NCBI RefSeq assembly: GCF_002906155.1
Contig: NZ_MUJK01000006.1
Location: forward strand, 186,001 to 250,000
Direction of reading: 5' to 3'
Source: Pseudomonas laurylsulfativorans
GTDB lineage: Bacteria; Pseudomonadota; Gammaproteobacteria; Pseudomonadales; Pseudomonadaceae
Length of the DNA stretch: 64,000 nucleotides
Shown here: one piece after another, positions 33,847 through 43,128 of the stretch
How positions within the stretch are numbered: the stretch's first letter is position 1
Layout: each line of letters starts with the position of its first letter
Translations under genes and position numbers: made by a program
Notes under the pieces: model-generated
Seen by the model: only the letters and a program-made list of their open reading frames with translations
Told to the model about the DNA's origin: nothing
The model's database searches: none

Positions 33847-33996
33847 AGAATTCGCGCCGGCTATCAGGTCGGCGCTACCCCCACACGGACGTGGGATACA
33901 CAGCAAACCCGCACTTGGCGGGAGCTGACCGGCCGTTTTCAACGACGGCTCTATAGCAAATCTGCATGGCGGCCGATAGGCGCCGGAAAAAGTCAT

Positions 33997-34024
33997 TTGC
34001 AAAAGTCCGGATATTCCTTAGAAT
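33997..34024 (+). promoter_or_regulatory. Promoter of the rpsP operon
   Basis: TTGCAA (33997-34002) and TAGAAT (34019-34024) are 16 bases apart, with the S16 start 72 bases downstream. These are good matches to sigma-70 boxes and the only convincing pair between ffh and rpsP. Confidence 0.6.
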
Positions 34025-34096
34025 ATGCGGCCTTTCGGGCACCCATGCCCGCTGTGCATTTAGATTTGCAGCACCGACTACAGGAACGATGTTCAC

Positions 34097-34348
34097 ATGC
34101 TAACAATCCGTCTTGCCCTTGGCGGCTCCAAAAAGCGCCCGTTTTACCACTTGACCGTAACCGACAGCCGCAACCCGCGCGACGGTTCGCACAAGGAACA
34201 GGTTGGCTACTTCAACCCTGTTGCTCGTGGTCAGGAAGTTCGTCTGTCCGTGAACCAAGAGCGCGTAGCCTACTGGCTGAGCGTTGGTGCACAACCTTCT
34301 GAGCGCGTTGCTCAGTTGTTGAAGGAATCTGCTAAGGCTGCGGCCTGA
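34097..34348 (+). CDS. rpsP: 30S ribosomal protein S16
   Basis: 83 residues, standard length. It opens MLTIRLALGGSKKRPFYHLT and contains the S16 signature RNPRDGSHKEQVGYFNP. It is the first gene of rpsP-rimM-trmD-rplS, an arrangement conserved across Gammaproteobacteria, with only 5 bases to rimM. S16 helps fold the 5' and central domains of 16S rRNA. Confidence 0.98.
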   Translation: MLTIRLALGGSKKRPFYHLTVTDSRNPRDGSHKEQVGYFNPVARGQEVRLSVNQERVAYWLSVGAQPSERVAQLLKESAKAAA

Positions 34349-34353
34349 GCAAT

Positions 34354-34890
34354 ATGAACGCGACGCCAGCCATTGCTGATGATTTGATCGTTATCGGCAA
34401 GATTTATTCTGTTCACGGCGTTCGCGGCGAAGTGAAGGTGTATTCCTTTACTGATCCGATTAAGAACCTGCTGGATTACAAAACCTGGACGCTCAAGCGT
34501 GACGGCAATGTAAAGCAGGTAGAGCTGGTCAGCGGACGCGGGAACGACAAGTTCCTGGTCGCAAAGCTCAAGGGTCTCGATGATCGCGAAGAAGCTCGTC
34601 TTCTGGCCGGTTATGAGATCTGTGTGCCGCGCAACCTGTTCCCTGAACTGACCGATGGCGAGTACTACTGGTACCAGCTGGAAGGTCTCAAGGTCATCGA
34701 CACCCTCGGGCAACTGTTCGGGAAGATCGATCACCTGCTGGAGACCGGCTCGAATGATGTAATGGTGGTCAAGCCTTGCGCTGGCAGCCTGGATGATCGC
34801 GAACGCCTGTTGCCCTATACCGAGCAATGCGTGTTGGCCGTCGACCTGGCCGCAGGCGAGATGAAGGTGGATTGGGACGCGGATTTCTAA
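34354..34890 (+). CDS. rimM: Ribosome maturation factor RimM
   Basis: 178 residues. The N-terminal RimM beta barrel (IVIGKIYSVHGVRGEVKVYSF) and the C-terminal PRC-barrel (GEYYWYQLEGLKVID, LPYTEQCVLAVDLAAGEMKVDWDADF) are both intact. RimM binds S19 and the 30S head during 16S rRNA processing. It is sandwiched between rpsP and trmD, the stop lying 2 bases before the GTG start of trmD. Confidence 0.97.
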   Translation: MNATPAIADDLIVIGKIYSVHGVRGEVKVYSFTDPIKNLLDYKTWTLKRDGNVKQVELVSGRGNDKFLVAKLKGLDDREEARLLAGYEICVPRNLFPELTDGEYYWYQLEGLKVIDTLGQLFGKIDHLLETGSNDVMVVKPCAGSLDDRERLLPYTEQCVLAVDLAAGEMKVDWDADF

Positions 34891-34892
34891 GC

Positions 34893-35645
34893 GTGGCTAA
34901 CTTGCGCGTAGAAGTGATCAGTCTGTTTCCCGAGATGTTCTCCGCCATCAGCGAGTACGGCATCACCAGTCGTGCGGTGAAACAGGGGCTCTTGCAGCTC
35001 ACCTGTTGGAATCCGCGAGACTACACGACGGATCGACATCACACTGTGGACGATCGCCCGTTTGGCGGTGGTCCGGGCATGGTGATGAAGATCAAGCCCC
35101 TGGAAGATGCTCTGGTTCAGGCCAAGGCAGCAGCCGGGGAGGCGGCGAAGGTAATTTACCTGTCGCCCCAAGGCCGCCAGCTGACTCAGTCGGCGGTGCG
35201 CGAGTTGGCGAATCTGGATGCATTGATCCTGATTGCCGGCCGCTATGAAGGCATTGACGAGCGTTTTATTGATGCTCATGTCGATGAAGAGTGGTCGATT
35301 GGCGACTATGTACTGTCTGGCGGTGAGCTGCCGGCGATGGTCCTGATCGATGCGGTTACACGACTGCTGCCTGGAGCTTTAGGGCATGCGGACTCCGCCG
35401 AGGAAGATTCCTTTACGGATGGTTTGCTGGATTGCCCGCACTACACCCGACCGGAGGTGTATGCGGATCAGCGTGTTCCCGACGTATTGCTAAGTGGCAA
35501 TCACGCGCACATCCGGCGTTGGCGTTTACAGCAGTCCCTTGGTCGGACCTTTGAACGACGCGCCGATCTTCTGGAAAGCCGCTCGCTTTCTGGAGAAGAG
35601 AAGAAGCTGCTCGAGGAATACATCCGCGAGCGGGACGATAGTTAA
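34893..35645 (+). CDS. trmD: tRNA (guanine-37-N1)-methyltransferase TrmD
   Basis: 250 residues from the GTG at 34893 (MANLRVEVISLFPEMF); the longer open frame upstream runs through rimM. The trefoil-knot SAM site is visible in LILIAGRYEGIDERFID and GDYVLSGGELPAMVLIDA. TrmD adds the m1G37 mark that prevents +1 frameshifting, and is essential in most bacteria. It is third in the operon, 45 bases before rplS. Confidence 0.97.
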   Translation: MANLRVEVISLFPEMFSAISEYGITSRAVKQGLLQLTCWNPRDYTTDRHHTVDDRPFGGGPGMVMKIKPLEDALVQAKAAAGEAAKVIYLSPQGRQLTQSAVRELANLDALILIAGRYEGIDERFIDAHVDEEWSIGDYVLSGGELPAMVLIDAVTRLLPGALGHADSAEEDSFTDGLLDCPHYTRPEVYADQRVPDVLLSGNHAHIRRWRLQQSLGRTFERRADLLESRSLSGEEKKLLEEYIRERDDS

Positions 35646-35690
35646 CAACGTATCGATGGTAGATCAGACGATTTACCTTAGGAGCACAGC

Positions 35691-36041
35691 ATGACTAACA
35701 AAATCATCCTTGCACTCGAAGCAGAGCAGATGACCAAAGAGATCCCTACCTTTGCCCCGGGCGACACCATTGTCGTTCAGGTGAAAGTGAAGGAAGGCGA
35801 CCGTTCGCGTCTGCAAGCGTTCGAAGGTGTTGTTATCGCCAAGCGTAACCGCGGCGTAAACAGTGCATTCACCGTTCGTAAAATCTCCAACGGTGTTGGC
35901 GTAGAGCGTACTTTCCAGACCTACTCCCCGCAAATCGACAGCATGGCTGTCAAGCGTCGCGGTGACGTACGTAAAGCCAAGCTGTACTACCTGCGTGACC
36001 TGTCGGGTAAAGCAGCTCGCATCAAGGAAAAACTGGCTTAA
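35691..36041 (+). CDS. rplS: 50S ribosomal protein L19
   Basis: 116 residues, with the L19 signature [23 protein letters not shown] region (split across residues 31-53) and the ending [16 protein letters not shown]19 lies at the 30S-50S interface. It is the last gene of the operon, with AGGAG before the ATG, and a clean terminator follows. Confidence 0.98.
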
Positions 36042-36063
36042 GTCCAGCTTCCGATGCAGAAAA

Positions 36064-36089
36064 AAGCAGCCTTCGGGCTGCTTTTTTGT
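36064..36089 (+). terminator. Rho-independent terminator of the rpsP operon
   Basis: Stem AAGCAGCC (36064-36071) / GGCTGCTT (36076-36083) closed by a stable TTCG loop and followed by TTTTGTT. Confidence 0.95.
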
Positions 36090-36144
36090 TGCCTGGGATT
36101 TAATGAGTCTCCGGTTCGCGGCCTGACGCAAGACCGAGTCGCGG

Positions 36145-36240
36145 CCATCGCGAGCAGGCTCGCTCCCATAGTGGGTCTTCAGTGAGCGCAATATCTGTGA
36201 GCACTAAAGATCATTGTGGGAGCGAGCTTGCTCGCGATGG
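36145..36240. repeat. Paired REP palindrome, GAGCGAGC subtype
   Basis: Near-perfect arms CCATCGCGAGCAGGCTCGCT and AGCGAGCTTGCTCGCGATGG around about 48 bases. The right arm runs almost to the stop codon of the antiporter gene. Confidence 0.92.
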
Positions 36241-36243
36241 GAT

Positions 36244-38055
36244 TTAGCCGGCGCCAACAGTCTCCGGCTGAATCAACGCCAATAAGGTCCACCCCGCCGA
36301 AGGTTTCAACGAGCTTTCTGGCGTCACCACGTGCACCCAGCCACTGTCATCGCGCACAAACATCAACGTGGCGCGATCACCATGCAATGCCTGGTAATCA
36401 TCCCAGCCGAAGCCATCCGTCAATGTCGTGCTGTATAGCTCCGAACCCTGGCTCAGCTGGCTGGCGAGTTTGGCGTAGGTCAGTGCTTCGCTGCCCAATT
36501 GATTGCCGCGATGTTCCAGGCTGGTGCGGTGCTTGTCGGTGCGACGGCTTTCCTGGCCGCTGGCCAGGCCGAACATGCGCTGGTGGCCCAGCTCATGGCG
36601 AAAGCGCATCAGCGCCAGGGTGTTCATCTCGCCAGAAGGTGACAGCGCCAGCAAATGCCCGAGGCCGACCAAGTCCAGGTGCGCATCGGCATGTTGCGAC
36701 GCCGGATTGCCAAAATAGGTCGGCAAACCTTCCATCCGCGCTGCGCGAATGTTTTCCCAGCTCGAATCCGTCAACAATACGCGACTGCCCAGTTGTTGCA
36801 GGGCCTTGGCCAGCGTGCGCGCAGGTCCGTTGGCGCCGATGATCAGGAAGCCGCTCGGTGCCGGTTCCGCCACCTTCAGCAGGCGAGCCAGCGGTCGTGC
36901 CGTCGCGCTTTGCAACACCACCGTGCCGATGATCACTGCAAAGGTCAGCGGTACAAGCAGCAATGCCCCCTGATGGCCGGCCTCATGCAGGCGAATGGCG
37001 AAGATTGCCGACACCGCCGCTGCCACGATTCCGCGCGGGGCGATCCAGGCCAGCAGCGCCCGCTCGCGCCAGCTCAGGCTGGAGCCCGCCGTGGACAGCA
37101 GCACGTTCAAGGGACGGGCGATGAGTTGAATGACCAGTAGCAAAATCAGCACCAGAGGCCCGAGGCCGATCATTGCGTTCAGGTCCAGTCGTGCCGCCAG
37201 CAGAATGAACAGGCCGGAGATCAGCAGTACGCTGAGGTTCTCCTTGAAGTGCAGGATGTGCCGCACGTCGACGCCTTTCATATTGGCCAGCCACATGCCC
37301 ATCAGTGTCACGGCGAGCAATCCGGATTCGTGTGTAACCTCGTTGGAGGCAATGAAAATACCCAGGACAGCCGCAAGCGCTGCCAGGTTGTGCAGATACT
37401 CCGGCAGCCACTGGCGACGAATCAGGGTGCCGAGCAACCAGCCACCCAAAACACCGAACAGACTGCCGCACAAAATCACGCCACCGAAGGTCAGCAGGCT
37501 TTCCTTGAGGCCGTTACCTTCGGCACTGGCGATGATGAAGCTATAGACGACCACCGCCAGCAGGGCGCCAATGGGGTCGATGACAATACCTTCCCAGCGC
37601 AGGATGTTGGCAATCGAGGCTTTGGGTCGCACGACGCGTAGCATCGGGACGATCACGGTCGGTCCGGTCACCAGGGTCAGGCTGCCGAACAGGATGGCCA
37701 GCATCCAGTCGAAACCCAGCAGCCAGTGAGTGGCAACCGCAATTACCGCCCATGTGGAGAGGGCGCCAATGGTGACCAGGCGATGGACAACGCTGCCAAT
37801 CTCGCGCCATTCGGACAAATGCAGAGTCAGGCTGCCTTCGAACAGGATCAGCGCCACCGCAAGAGACACCAGCGGCATCAGCAGTGGTCCGAACATCTCC
37901 TGCGGGTCAAGCAAGTGCAGCACGGGACCGGCCAGGATACCGGTCAATAGCAGGAAAAGGATCGCCGGCAGTTTCAAGCGCCAGGCCAGCCATTGACAGA
38001 GCAGTGCCGCCGCACCGATTCCGCCAAACGCCAATAAGATCTGCTGTTCGCTCAT
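36244..38055 (-). CDS. Cation:proton antiporter (CPA1/NhaP type) with C-terminal nucleotide-binding domain
   Basis: 603 residues. About twelve membrane segments make up the first 390 residues (LAWRLKLPAILFLLLTGILAGP, AVALILFEGSLTLHLSEW, LFGSLTLVTGPTVIVPML). The last is the TGPT/acidic motif typical of Na+/H+ exchangers. From about residue 400 a Rossmann-like TrkA-N domain follows (GFLIIGANGPARTLAKALQQLGSRVLLTDSS). The protein probably exports Na+ or K+ in exchange for protons, with nucleotide control. It is divergent from xerD; the same gene pair is found in P. aeruginosa (PA3738-PA3739, from memory). Confidence 0.9.
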   Translation of the reverse strand: MSEQQILLAFGGIGAAALLCQWLAWRLKLPAILFLLLTGILAGPVLHLLDPQEMFGPLLMPLVSLAVALILFEGSLTLHLSEWREIGSVVHRLVTIGALSTWAVIAVATHWLLGFDWMLAILFGSLTLVTGPTVIVPMLRVVRPKASIANILRWEGIVIDPIGALLAVVVYSFIIASAEGNGLKESLLTFGGVILCGSLFGVLGGWLLGTLIRRQWLPEYLHNLAALAAVLGIFIASNEVTHESGLLAVTLMGMWLANMKGVDVRHILHFKENLSVLLISGLFILLAARLDLNAMIGLGPLVLILLLVIQLIARPLNVLLSTAGSSLSWRERALLAWIAPRGIVAAAVSAIFAIRLHEAGHQGALLLVPLTFAVIIGTVVLQSATARPLARLLKVAEPAPSGFLIIGANGPARTLAKALQQLGSRVLLTDSSWENIRAARMEGLPTYFGNPASQHADAHLDLVGLGHLLALSPSGEMNTLALMRFRHELGHQRMFGLASGQESRRTDKHRTSLEHRGNQLGSEALTYAKLASQLSQGSELYSTTLTDGFGWDDYQALHGDRATLMFVRDDSGWVHVVTPESSLKPSAGWTLLALIQPETVGAG

Positions 38056-38162
38056 TGCTGCTCCCTGTTCCTTGAAATGGCGGCCTATGAAAGACTAGCG
38101 GCCGTTTCCATTTCTATTTTTAATTTTGTGCACAGCCTCAAGGCTGCGTGATTCGAGTGCCC

Positions 38163-39059
38163 ATGCCTGCCATCGACCATCCGCTGATAGACCAATTCCT
38201 CGATGCCTTGTGGCTGGAGAAAGGCCTTTCCGACAACACCCGCGATGCCTATCGCAGTGACCTGGCGTTGTTCAACGGTTGGTTGCAGGACAAAGGGCTG
38301 GAGCTGGTCAATGCCGGGCGCGAGTTGATTCTCGACCATCTGGCCTGGCGCCTGGAGCAAAACTACAAACCTCGTTCCACGGCGCGATTTCTCTCCGGTG
38401 TGCGTGGTTTCTATCGCTATTTACTGCGGGAAAAATTGATCGCCGTCGACCCAACGTTAAGGGTTGATATGCCGCAGCTCGGCAGGCCGTTGCCCAAATC
38501 CTTGTCGGAAGCCGACGTCGAAGCGCTGCTGGCGGCACCGGATTTGAGCGAAGCCATCGGTCAGCGCGACCGGGCGATGCTTGAAGTGCTGTATGCCTGT
38601 GGCTTGCGGGTGACCGAGTTGATCAGCCTCACCCTGGAACAAGTCAATTTGCGTCAAGGCGTGTTGCGAGTGATGGGCAAGGGCAGCAAGGAGCGGCTGG
38701 TGCCGATGGGTGAGGAGGCGATTGTCTGGGTCGAACGCTACATGCGTGATGCCCGCGGCGAACTGCTTGGCGGGCGTCCCAGCGATGTGCTGTTCCCGAG
38801 CCAGCGTGGCGAGCAGATGACCCGCCAGACCTTCTGGCACCGCATCAAGCATCAGGCCATGGTTGCCGGGATCGGCAAGTCGCTGTCGCCGCACACCCTG
38901 CGCCATGCCTTTGCCACGCACCTGCTCAACCACGGCGCAGACCTGCGGGTAGTGCAGATGCTGTTGGGGCATAGTGACTTGTCGACGACGCAGATCTATA
39001 CCCACGTTGCCCGTGCGCGGTTGCAGGATTTGCATGCCAAACATCATCCGCGGGGTTAG
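38163..39059 (+). CDS. xerD: Site-specific tyrosine recombinase XerD
   Basis: 298 residues from the ATG at 38163, exactly the usual XerD length; a GTG or ATT just upstream is possible. All catalytic residues are present: Arg149, Lys173, His244, Arg247, His270 and the nucleophile Tyr279, within HTLRHAFATHLLNHGADLR and LLGHSDLSTTQIYTHV. XerD acts with XerC at dif to resolve chromosome dimers. It is a core gene here, next to dsbC and hom, not part of a mobile element. Confidence 0.97.
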   Translation: MPAIDHPLIDQFLDALWLEKGLSDNTRDAYRSDLALFNGWLQDKGLELVNAGRELILDHLAWRLEQNYKPRSTARFLSGVRGFYRYLLREKLIAVDPTLRVDMPQLGRPLPKSLSEADVEALLAAPDLSEAIGQRDRAMLEVLYACGLRVTELISLTLEQVNLRQGVLRVMGKGSKERLVPMGEEAIVWVERYMRDARGELLGGRPSDVLFPSQRGEQMTRQTFWHRIKHQAMVAGIGKSLSPHTLRHAFATHLLNHGADLRVVQMLLGHSDLSTTQIYTHVARARLQDLHAKHHPRG

Positions 39060-39086
39060 GGGGCCCCTAAAGGTTGACAGAGGCTT

Positions 39087-39220
39087 CTGTGGCGAGGGGG
39101 CTTGCCCCCGTTCGGCTGCACAGCAGTCGTCAAACCTCATGGTGCGGTTTATCTGTCGGATTGAGATCGCCAAGTAGGGCTGCTTCGCAACCCAACGGGG
39201 GCAAGCCCCCTCGCCACAGG
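39087..39220. repeat. Paired REP palindrome, GGCGAGGGGGCTTGCCCCC subtype
   Basis: Arms CTGTGGCGAGGGGGCTTGCC and GGCAAGCCCCCTCGCCACAG, with the GTTCGGCTGCACAGCAGTCG and GCTGCTTCGCAACCCAAC inner flanks that mark this subtype. Confidence 0.92.
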
Positions 39221-39325
39221 GGCCTTATGTGATAGGCTTGACCGGTTTGCACGATGGGCGGTTATGACCCGGTGTTTCGGCACGGGCGTTCTGATCGTCC
39301 CATATGTTCGCCTTCAGGAGTTCTC

Positions 39326-40057
39326 ATGCGTCTGACCCAGATTTTCGCCGCCGCAGCCATTGCGTTGGTCAGCACCTTTGCCGTCGCCGATGATGCGGCC
39401 GACAAAGCCATTCGTAAAAGTCTGGAAAACCTCCAGCTTGAAGTACCAGTAGAAAGCATCACCGCCAGCCCGTTGCCTGGCCTGTACGAAGTCAAACTCA
39501 AAGGCAGCCGTGTGCTGTACGCCAGTGCCGACGGCCAGTACGTGGTTCAGGGCTACCTGTTCGATCTCAAGGACGGCAAGCCGGTCAACCTGACCGAGAA
39601 GACCGAGCGCCAGGGCATCTCCAAGCTGGTCAATGATATTCCGGTTGCCGAAACCGTGGTGTACCCGGCCATTGGCGAAACCAAGTCGCACATCACCGTA
39701 TTCACCGACACCACCTGCCCGTACTGCCACAAGCTGCACGCCGAAGTTCCCGAGCTGAACAAGCGCGGCATCGAAGTGCGTTACGTCGCGTTCCCGCGCC
39801 AGGGCCTGGGCTCGCCGGGTGACGAGCAACTGCAGGCAGTGTGGTGCTCGAAAGACAAGAAAGCGGCCATGGACAAAATGGTCGACGGCAAGGAAATCAA
39901 GGCCGCCAAGTGCGATAACCCGGTTTCCAAACAGTTCGCACTCGGCCAGTCGATTGGCGTGAACGGCACACCGGCCATCGTTTTGGCCGACGGTCAGGTC
40001 ATTCCGGGCTACCAGCCTGCGCCACAAGTCGCCAAACTGGCGCTGGGCGCGAAGTAA
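39326..40057 (+). CDS. dsbC: Thiol:disulfide interchange protein DsbC
   Basis: 243 residues from the ATG at 39326, which has CAGGAG at good spacing. A signal peptide ends at AVA (residue 21). An N-terminal dimerisation domain is followed by a thioredoxin fold with the active-site CPYC (Cys131-Cys134). A structural disulphide pair (Cys174, Cys196) follows, and the cis-proline loop is GVNGTPAIVLADG. DsbC rearranges wrong disulphides in periplasmic proteins. It lies between xerD and hom, as in P. aeruginosa. Confidence 0.96.
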   Translation: MRLTQIFAAAAIALVSTFAVADDAADKAIRKSLENLQLEVPVESITASPLPGLYEVKLKGSRVLYASADGQYVVQGYLFDLKDGKPVNLTEKTERQGISKLVNDIPVAETVVYPAIGETKSHITVFTDTTCPYCHKLHAEVPELNKRGIEVRYVAFPRQGLGSPGDEQLQAVWCSKDKKAAMDKMVDGKEIKAAKCDNPVSKQFALGQSIGVNGTPAIVLADGQVIPGYQPAPQVAKLALGAK

Positions 40058-40151
40058 ATTCGCATCGTCACGGTCAGCCATTGACGATCATGGTCCGGTA
40101 GCGACATTCGCCGGGCCATCAATAGAGAACCGCGAGTCTGCGGTTGTTTTC

Positions 40152-40179
40152 ACGGCCGGCCTCGAGCTGGCCGTTTTAT
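40152..40179 (+). terminator. Hairpin between dsbC and hom, possible terminator or leader
   Basis: ACGGCC (40152-40157) and GGCCGT (40169-40174) pair with further inner pairs and are followed by TTTTA. The hairpin ends only about 13 bases before the hom start, so it may end dsbC transcripts or modulate read-through into hom. No leader peptide rich in Thr or Ile is visible. Confidence 0.4.
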
Positions 40180-40191
40180 GGGGAGTTCACA

Positions 40192-41496
40192 GTGAAACCG
40201 GTCAAAGTAGGCATCTGTGGGTTAGGAACCGTCGGTGGCGGTACCTTCAACGTACTTCAGCGCAACGCCGAGGAAATTGCTCGTCGTGCCGGGCGTGGGA
40301 TCGAAGTGGCACAAATTGCCATGCGCACGCCAAAGCCTCAGTTCCAAACGACCGGTATTGCGATTACCAACGATGTCTTCGAAGTGGCCACGAACCCTGA
40401 GATCGACATCGTTATAGAGCTGATGGGCGGCTACACCGTTGCCCGCGAGCTGGTACTCAAGGCCATCGAGAATGGCAAGCATGTGGTCACCGCGAACAAG
40501 GCACTTATCGCTGTTCACGGTAATGAAATTTTCGCGAAGGCCCGCGAGAAGGGCGTGATCGTTGCGTTCGAAGCGGCGGTGGCCGGTGGCATTCCGGTGA
40601 TCAAGGCGATCCGCGAAGGCTTGTCCGCCAACCGCATCAACTGGGTGGCCGGCATCATCAACGGCACCGGCAACTTCATCCTGACGGAAATGCGCGAGAA
40701 GGGTCGCACCTTCGAAGACGTATTGGCCGAAGCCCAGGCACTGGGCTACGCGGAAGCCGATCCGACCTTCGACGTTGAAGGCATCGACGCCGCTCACAAG
40801 CTGACCATCCTGGCTTCGATCGCGTTCGGCATCCCGCTGCAATTCGACAAGGCCTACACAGAAGGCATCACCAAGCTGACCACCGCCGATGTGAACTACG
40901 CCGAAGCGCTGGGCTACCGCATCAAGCACCTGGGCGTGGCGCGCAGCACCGCGGCCGGTATCGAACTGCGCGTGCACCCGACGCTGATTCCGGCCGATCG
41001 CCTGATCGCCAACGTCAACGGCGTGATGAACGCGGTAATGGTCAATGGCGATGCTGCCGGTTCGACCCTGTTCTACGGCGCTGGTGCTGGCATGGAGCCG
41101 ACCGCTTCGTCGGTGATCGCCGACCTGGTGGACGTGGTCCGCGCCATGACTTCCGACCCGGAAAACCGTGTGCCGCACCTGGCATTCCAGCCGGATTCGC
41201 TGTCGGCTCATCCGATCCTGCCGATCGAAGCCTGCGAAAGCGCCTACTACCTGCGTATTCAGGCCAAGGACCATCCCGGCGTGTTGGCCCAGGTTGCAAG
41301 CATCCTCTCGGAGCGCGGCATCAACATTGAGTCGATCATGCAGAAGGAAGCCGAGGAGCACGACGGCCTGGTGCCGATGATCCTGCTGACCCACCGCGTG
41401 CTGGAGCAGCACATCAACGACGCCATCGCTGCTCTGGAAGCCTTGGCGGGCGTGGTCGGTCCGGTCGTACGTATCCGTGTCGAGCACCTGAACTAA
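40192..41496 (+). CDS. hom: Homoserine dehydrogenase
   Basis: 434 residues from a GTG start at 40192 with GGGGAG upstream. The NAD(P)-binding start VKVGICGLGTVGGGTFNVL, the catalytic homoserine-dehydrogenase region NRINWVAGIINGTGNFIL, and a C-terminal ACT domain (YYLRIQAKDHPGVLAQVA) are all present. The enzyme reduces aspartate semialdehyde to homoserine, the branch point to threonine and methionine. The ACT domain confers threonine feedback in this class. thrC follows after a repeat-filled gap of 109 bases. Confidence 0.97.
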   Translation: MKPVKVGICGLGTVGGGTFNVLQRNAEEIARRAGRGIEVAQIAMRTPKPQFQTTGIAITNDVFEVATNPEIDIVIELMGGYTVARELVLKAIENGKHVVTANKALIAVHGNEIFAKAREKGVIVAFEAAVAGGIPVIKAIREGLSANRINWVAGIINGTGNFILTEMREKGRTFEDVLAEAQALGYAEADPTFDVEGIDAAHKLTILASIAFGIPLQFDKAYTEGITKLTTADVNYAEALGYRIKHLGVARSTAAGIELRVHPTLIPADRLIANVNGVMNAVMVNGDAAGSTLFYGAGAGMEPTASSVIADLVDVVRAMTSDPENRVPHLAFQPDSLSAHPILPIEACESAYYLRIQAKDHPGVLAQVASILSERGINIESIMQKEAEEHDGLVPMILLTHRVLEQHINDAIAALEALAGVVGPVVRIRVEHLN

Positions 41497-41502
41497 ATAA
41501 AA

Positions 41503-41589
41503 ACAGCGGCGAGCTGTAAGCCTCAGGCGGCAAGTTGAAAGCAGTTCAGCTTTGACTTGTCGCTTATGGCTTGAAGCTCAAAGCTCAAA
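41503..41589. repeat. Dispersed intergenic repeat (AGCTTGAAGCT type)
   Basis: The hom-thrC gap is filled by an imperfect inverted repeat: GCGGCAAGTTGAAAGC (41527-41542) against GCTTTGACTTGTCGC (41549-41563), with outer CAGCGGCGAGCTGTAAGC and GGCTTGAAGCTCAAAGCTC. Sequences of this type, built of AGCT-containing near-repeats, recur in Pseudomonas intergenic DNA. Being inside an operon, it may affect the relative expression of hom and thrC. Confidence 0.65.
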
Positions 41590-41605
41590 CCGAAGGTTTG
41601 CCCCT

Positions 41606-43015
41606 ATGCGCTACATCAGTACCCGCGGCCAGGCACCGGCCCTGAATTTCGAAGACGTCCTGCTGGCAGGTCTTGCCACCGACGGCGGTCTGTACGTCCC
41701 GGAAAACCTGCCACGTTTCACCCATGAAGAAATCGCTTCGTGGGCCGGGCTGCCGTATCACGAACTGGCTTTCCGCGTTATGCGGCCGTTCGTCACCGGC
41801 AGCATTCCAGACGCTGATTTCAAGAAAATCCTCGAAGAAACCTACGGCGTGTTTGCCCACAGCGCCGTGGCGCCGCTGCGTCAGTTGAACGGCAACGAAT
41901 GGGTGCTGGAGCTGTTCCACGGCCCGACCCTGGCGTTCAAGGACTTCGCCTTGCAACTGCTCGGTCGCCTGCTTGACTACGTGCTGGAAAAGCGCGGCGA
42001 GCGCGTGGTGATCGTCGGCGCCACCTCCGGTGACACCGGTTCGGCCGCCATCGAAGGCTGCAAGCACTGCGAAAACGTCGACATCTTCATCCTGCACCCG
42101 CACAACCGGGTATCCGAAGTGCAGCGTCGGCAGATGACCACCATTTTCGGTGAGAACATCCACAACATTGCCATCGAAGGCAACTTCGATGACTGCCAGG
42201 AAATGGTCAAGGCAAGTTTCGCCGACCAGGGTTTCCTCAAGGGCACTCGCCTGGTGGCCGTGAACTCGATCAACTGGGCGCGGATCATGGCCCAGATCGT
42301 TTACTACTTCCACGCAGCCCTGCAGTTGGGTGGCCCGGCGCGTTCGGTAGCGTTCTCGGTACCGACCGGCAATTTCGGCGACATTTTCGCCGGTTACCTG
42401 GCGCGCAACATGGGCCTGCCGATCAACCAGTTGATCGTCGCCACCAACCGCAACGACATCCTGCACCGCTTCATGAGCGGCAACCAGTACGTCAAGGAAA
42501 CCCTGCACGCCACGCTGTCGCCGTCCATGGACATCATGGTGTCGTCGAACTTCGAACGCCTGCTGTTCGACCTGCATGGTCGCAACGGCGCGGCAATCGC
42601 CGGGTTGATGGATTCGTTCAAGCAGGGCGGCGGTTTCAGCGTCGAGCAAGAGCGCTGGACAGAAGCCCGTAAATTGTTCGACTCGCTGGCCGTGGATGAC
42701 GCGCAAACCTGCGAAACCATCGCCGAAGTCTACGAGCAGACTGGCGAAGTGTTGGATCCACACACTGCCATCGGCGTGAAAGCTGCGCGCGAATGCCGTC
42801 GTAGCCTGGACATTCCAATGGTGATCCTGGGCACCGCGCACCCGGTCAAATTCCCGGACGCCGTGGAAAAAGCCGGTGTAGGAAAAGCTCTCGAACTACC
42901 TGCACATCTTTCTGATTTGTTTGAGCGAGACGAACGTTGCACCGTATTGCCAAATGACCTGAAGGCCGTGCAGGCCTTTGTCAGCCAGCATGGCAATCGC
43001 GGCAAGCCGCTGTAA
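41606..43015 (+). CDS. thrC: Threonine synthase
   Basis: 469 residues from the ATG at 41606. The opening MRYISTRGQAPALNFEDVLLAG and GGLYVPENLP are diagnostic of the long threonine synthases. The PLP lysine lies in PTLAFKDFALQLLG, and the phosphate-binding loop in GATSGDTGSAAIEG. It makes threonine from O-phosphohomoserine, the last step of the pathway begun by Hom. A terminator follows directly, ending the hom-thrC unit. Confidence 0.97.
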   Translation: MRYISTRGQAPALNFEDVLLAGLATDGGLYVPENLPRFTHEEIASWAGLPYHELAFRVMRPFVTGSIPDADFKKILEETYGVFAHSAVAPLRQLNGNEWVLELFHGPTLAFKDFALQLLGRLLDYVLEKRGERVVIVGATSGDTGSAAIEGCKHCENVDIFILHPHNRVSEVQRRQMTTIFGENIHNIAIEGNFDDCQEMVKASFADQGFLKGTRLVAVNSINWARIMAQIVYYFHAALQLGGPARSVAFSVPTGNFGDIFAGYLARNMGLPINQLIVATNRNDILHRFMSGNQYVKETLHATLSPSMDIMVSSNFERLLFDLHGRNGAAIAGLMDSFKQGGGFSVEQERWTEARKLFDSLAVDDAQTCETIAEVYEQTGEVLDPHTAIGVKAARECRRSLDIPMVILGTAHPVKFPDAVEKAGVGKALELPAHLSDLFERDERCTVLPNDLKAVQAFVSQHGNRGKPL

Positions 43016-43038
43016 CCGGTCAGCGCTGTTACATTTTG

Positions 43039-43064
43039 AAGCCCGTCTCCTGACGGGCTTTTTC
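43039..43064 (+). terminator. Rho-independent terminator of thrC
   Basis: Stem AAGCCCGTC (43039-43047) / GACGGGCTT (43052-43060), loop TCCT, then TTTCA. Confidence 0.93.
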
Positions 43065-43128
43065 ATTTCTGCATGCACACTTGTCGTGTTATCGCCGCGA
43101 ACGGACAGGCGAATGGATCACCAAGGAC

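Noticed and set aside
38163..39059. Tyrosine recombinase as sign of an integrated element
   Set aside because: Length, sequence and neighbours (antiporter, dsbC, hom) identify it as housekeeping XerD, not an integrase.
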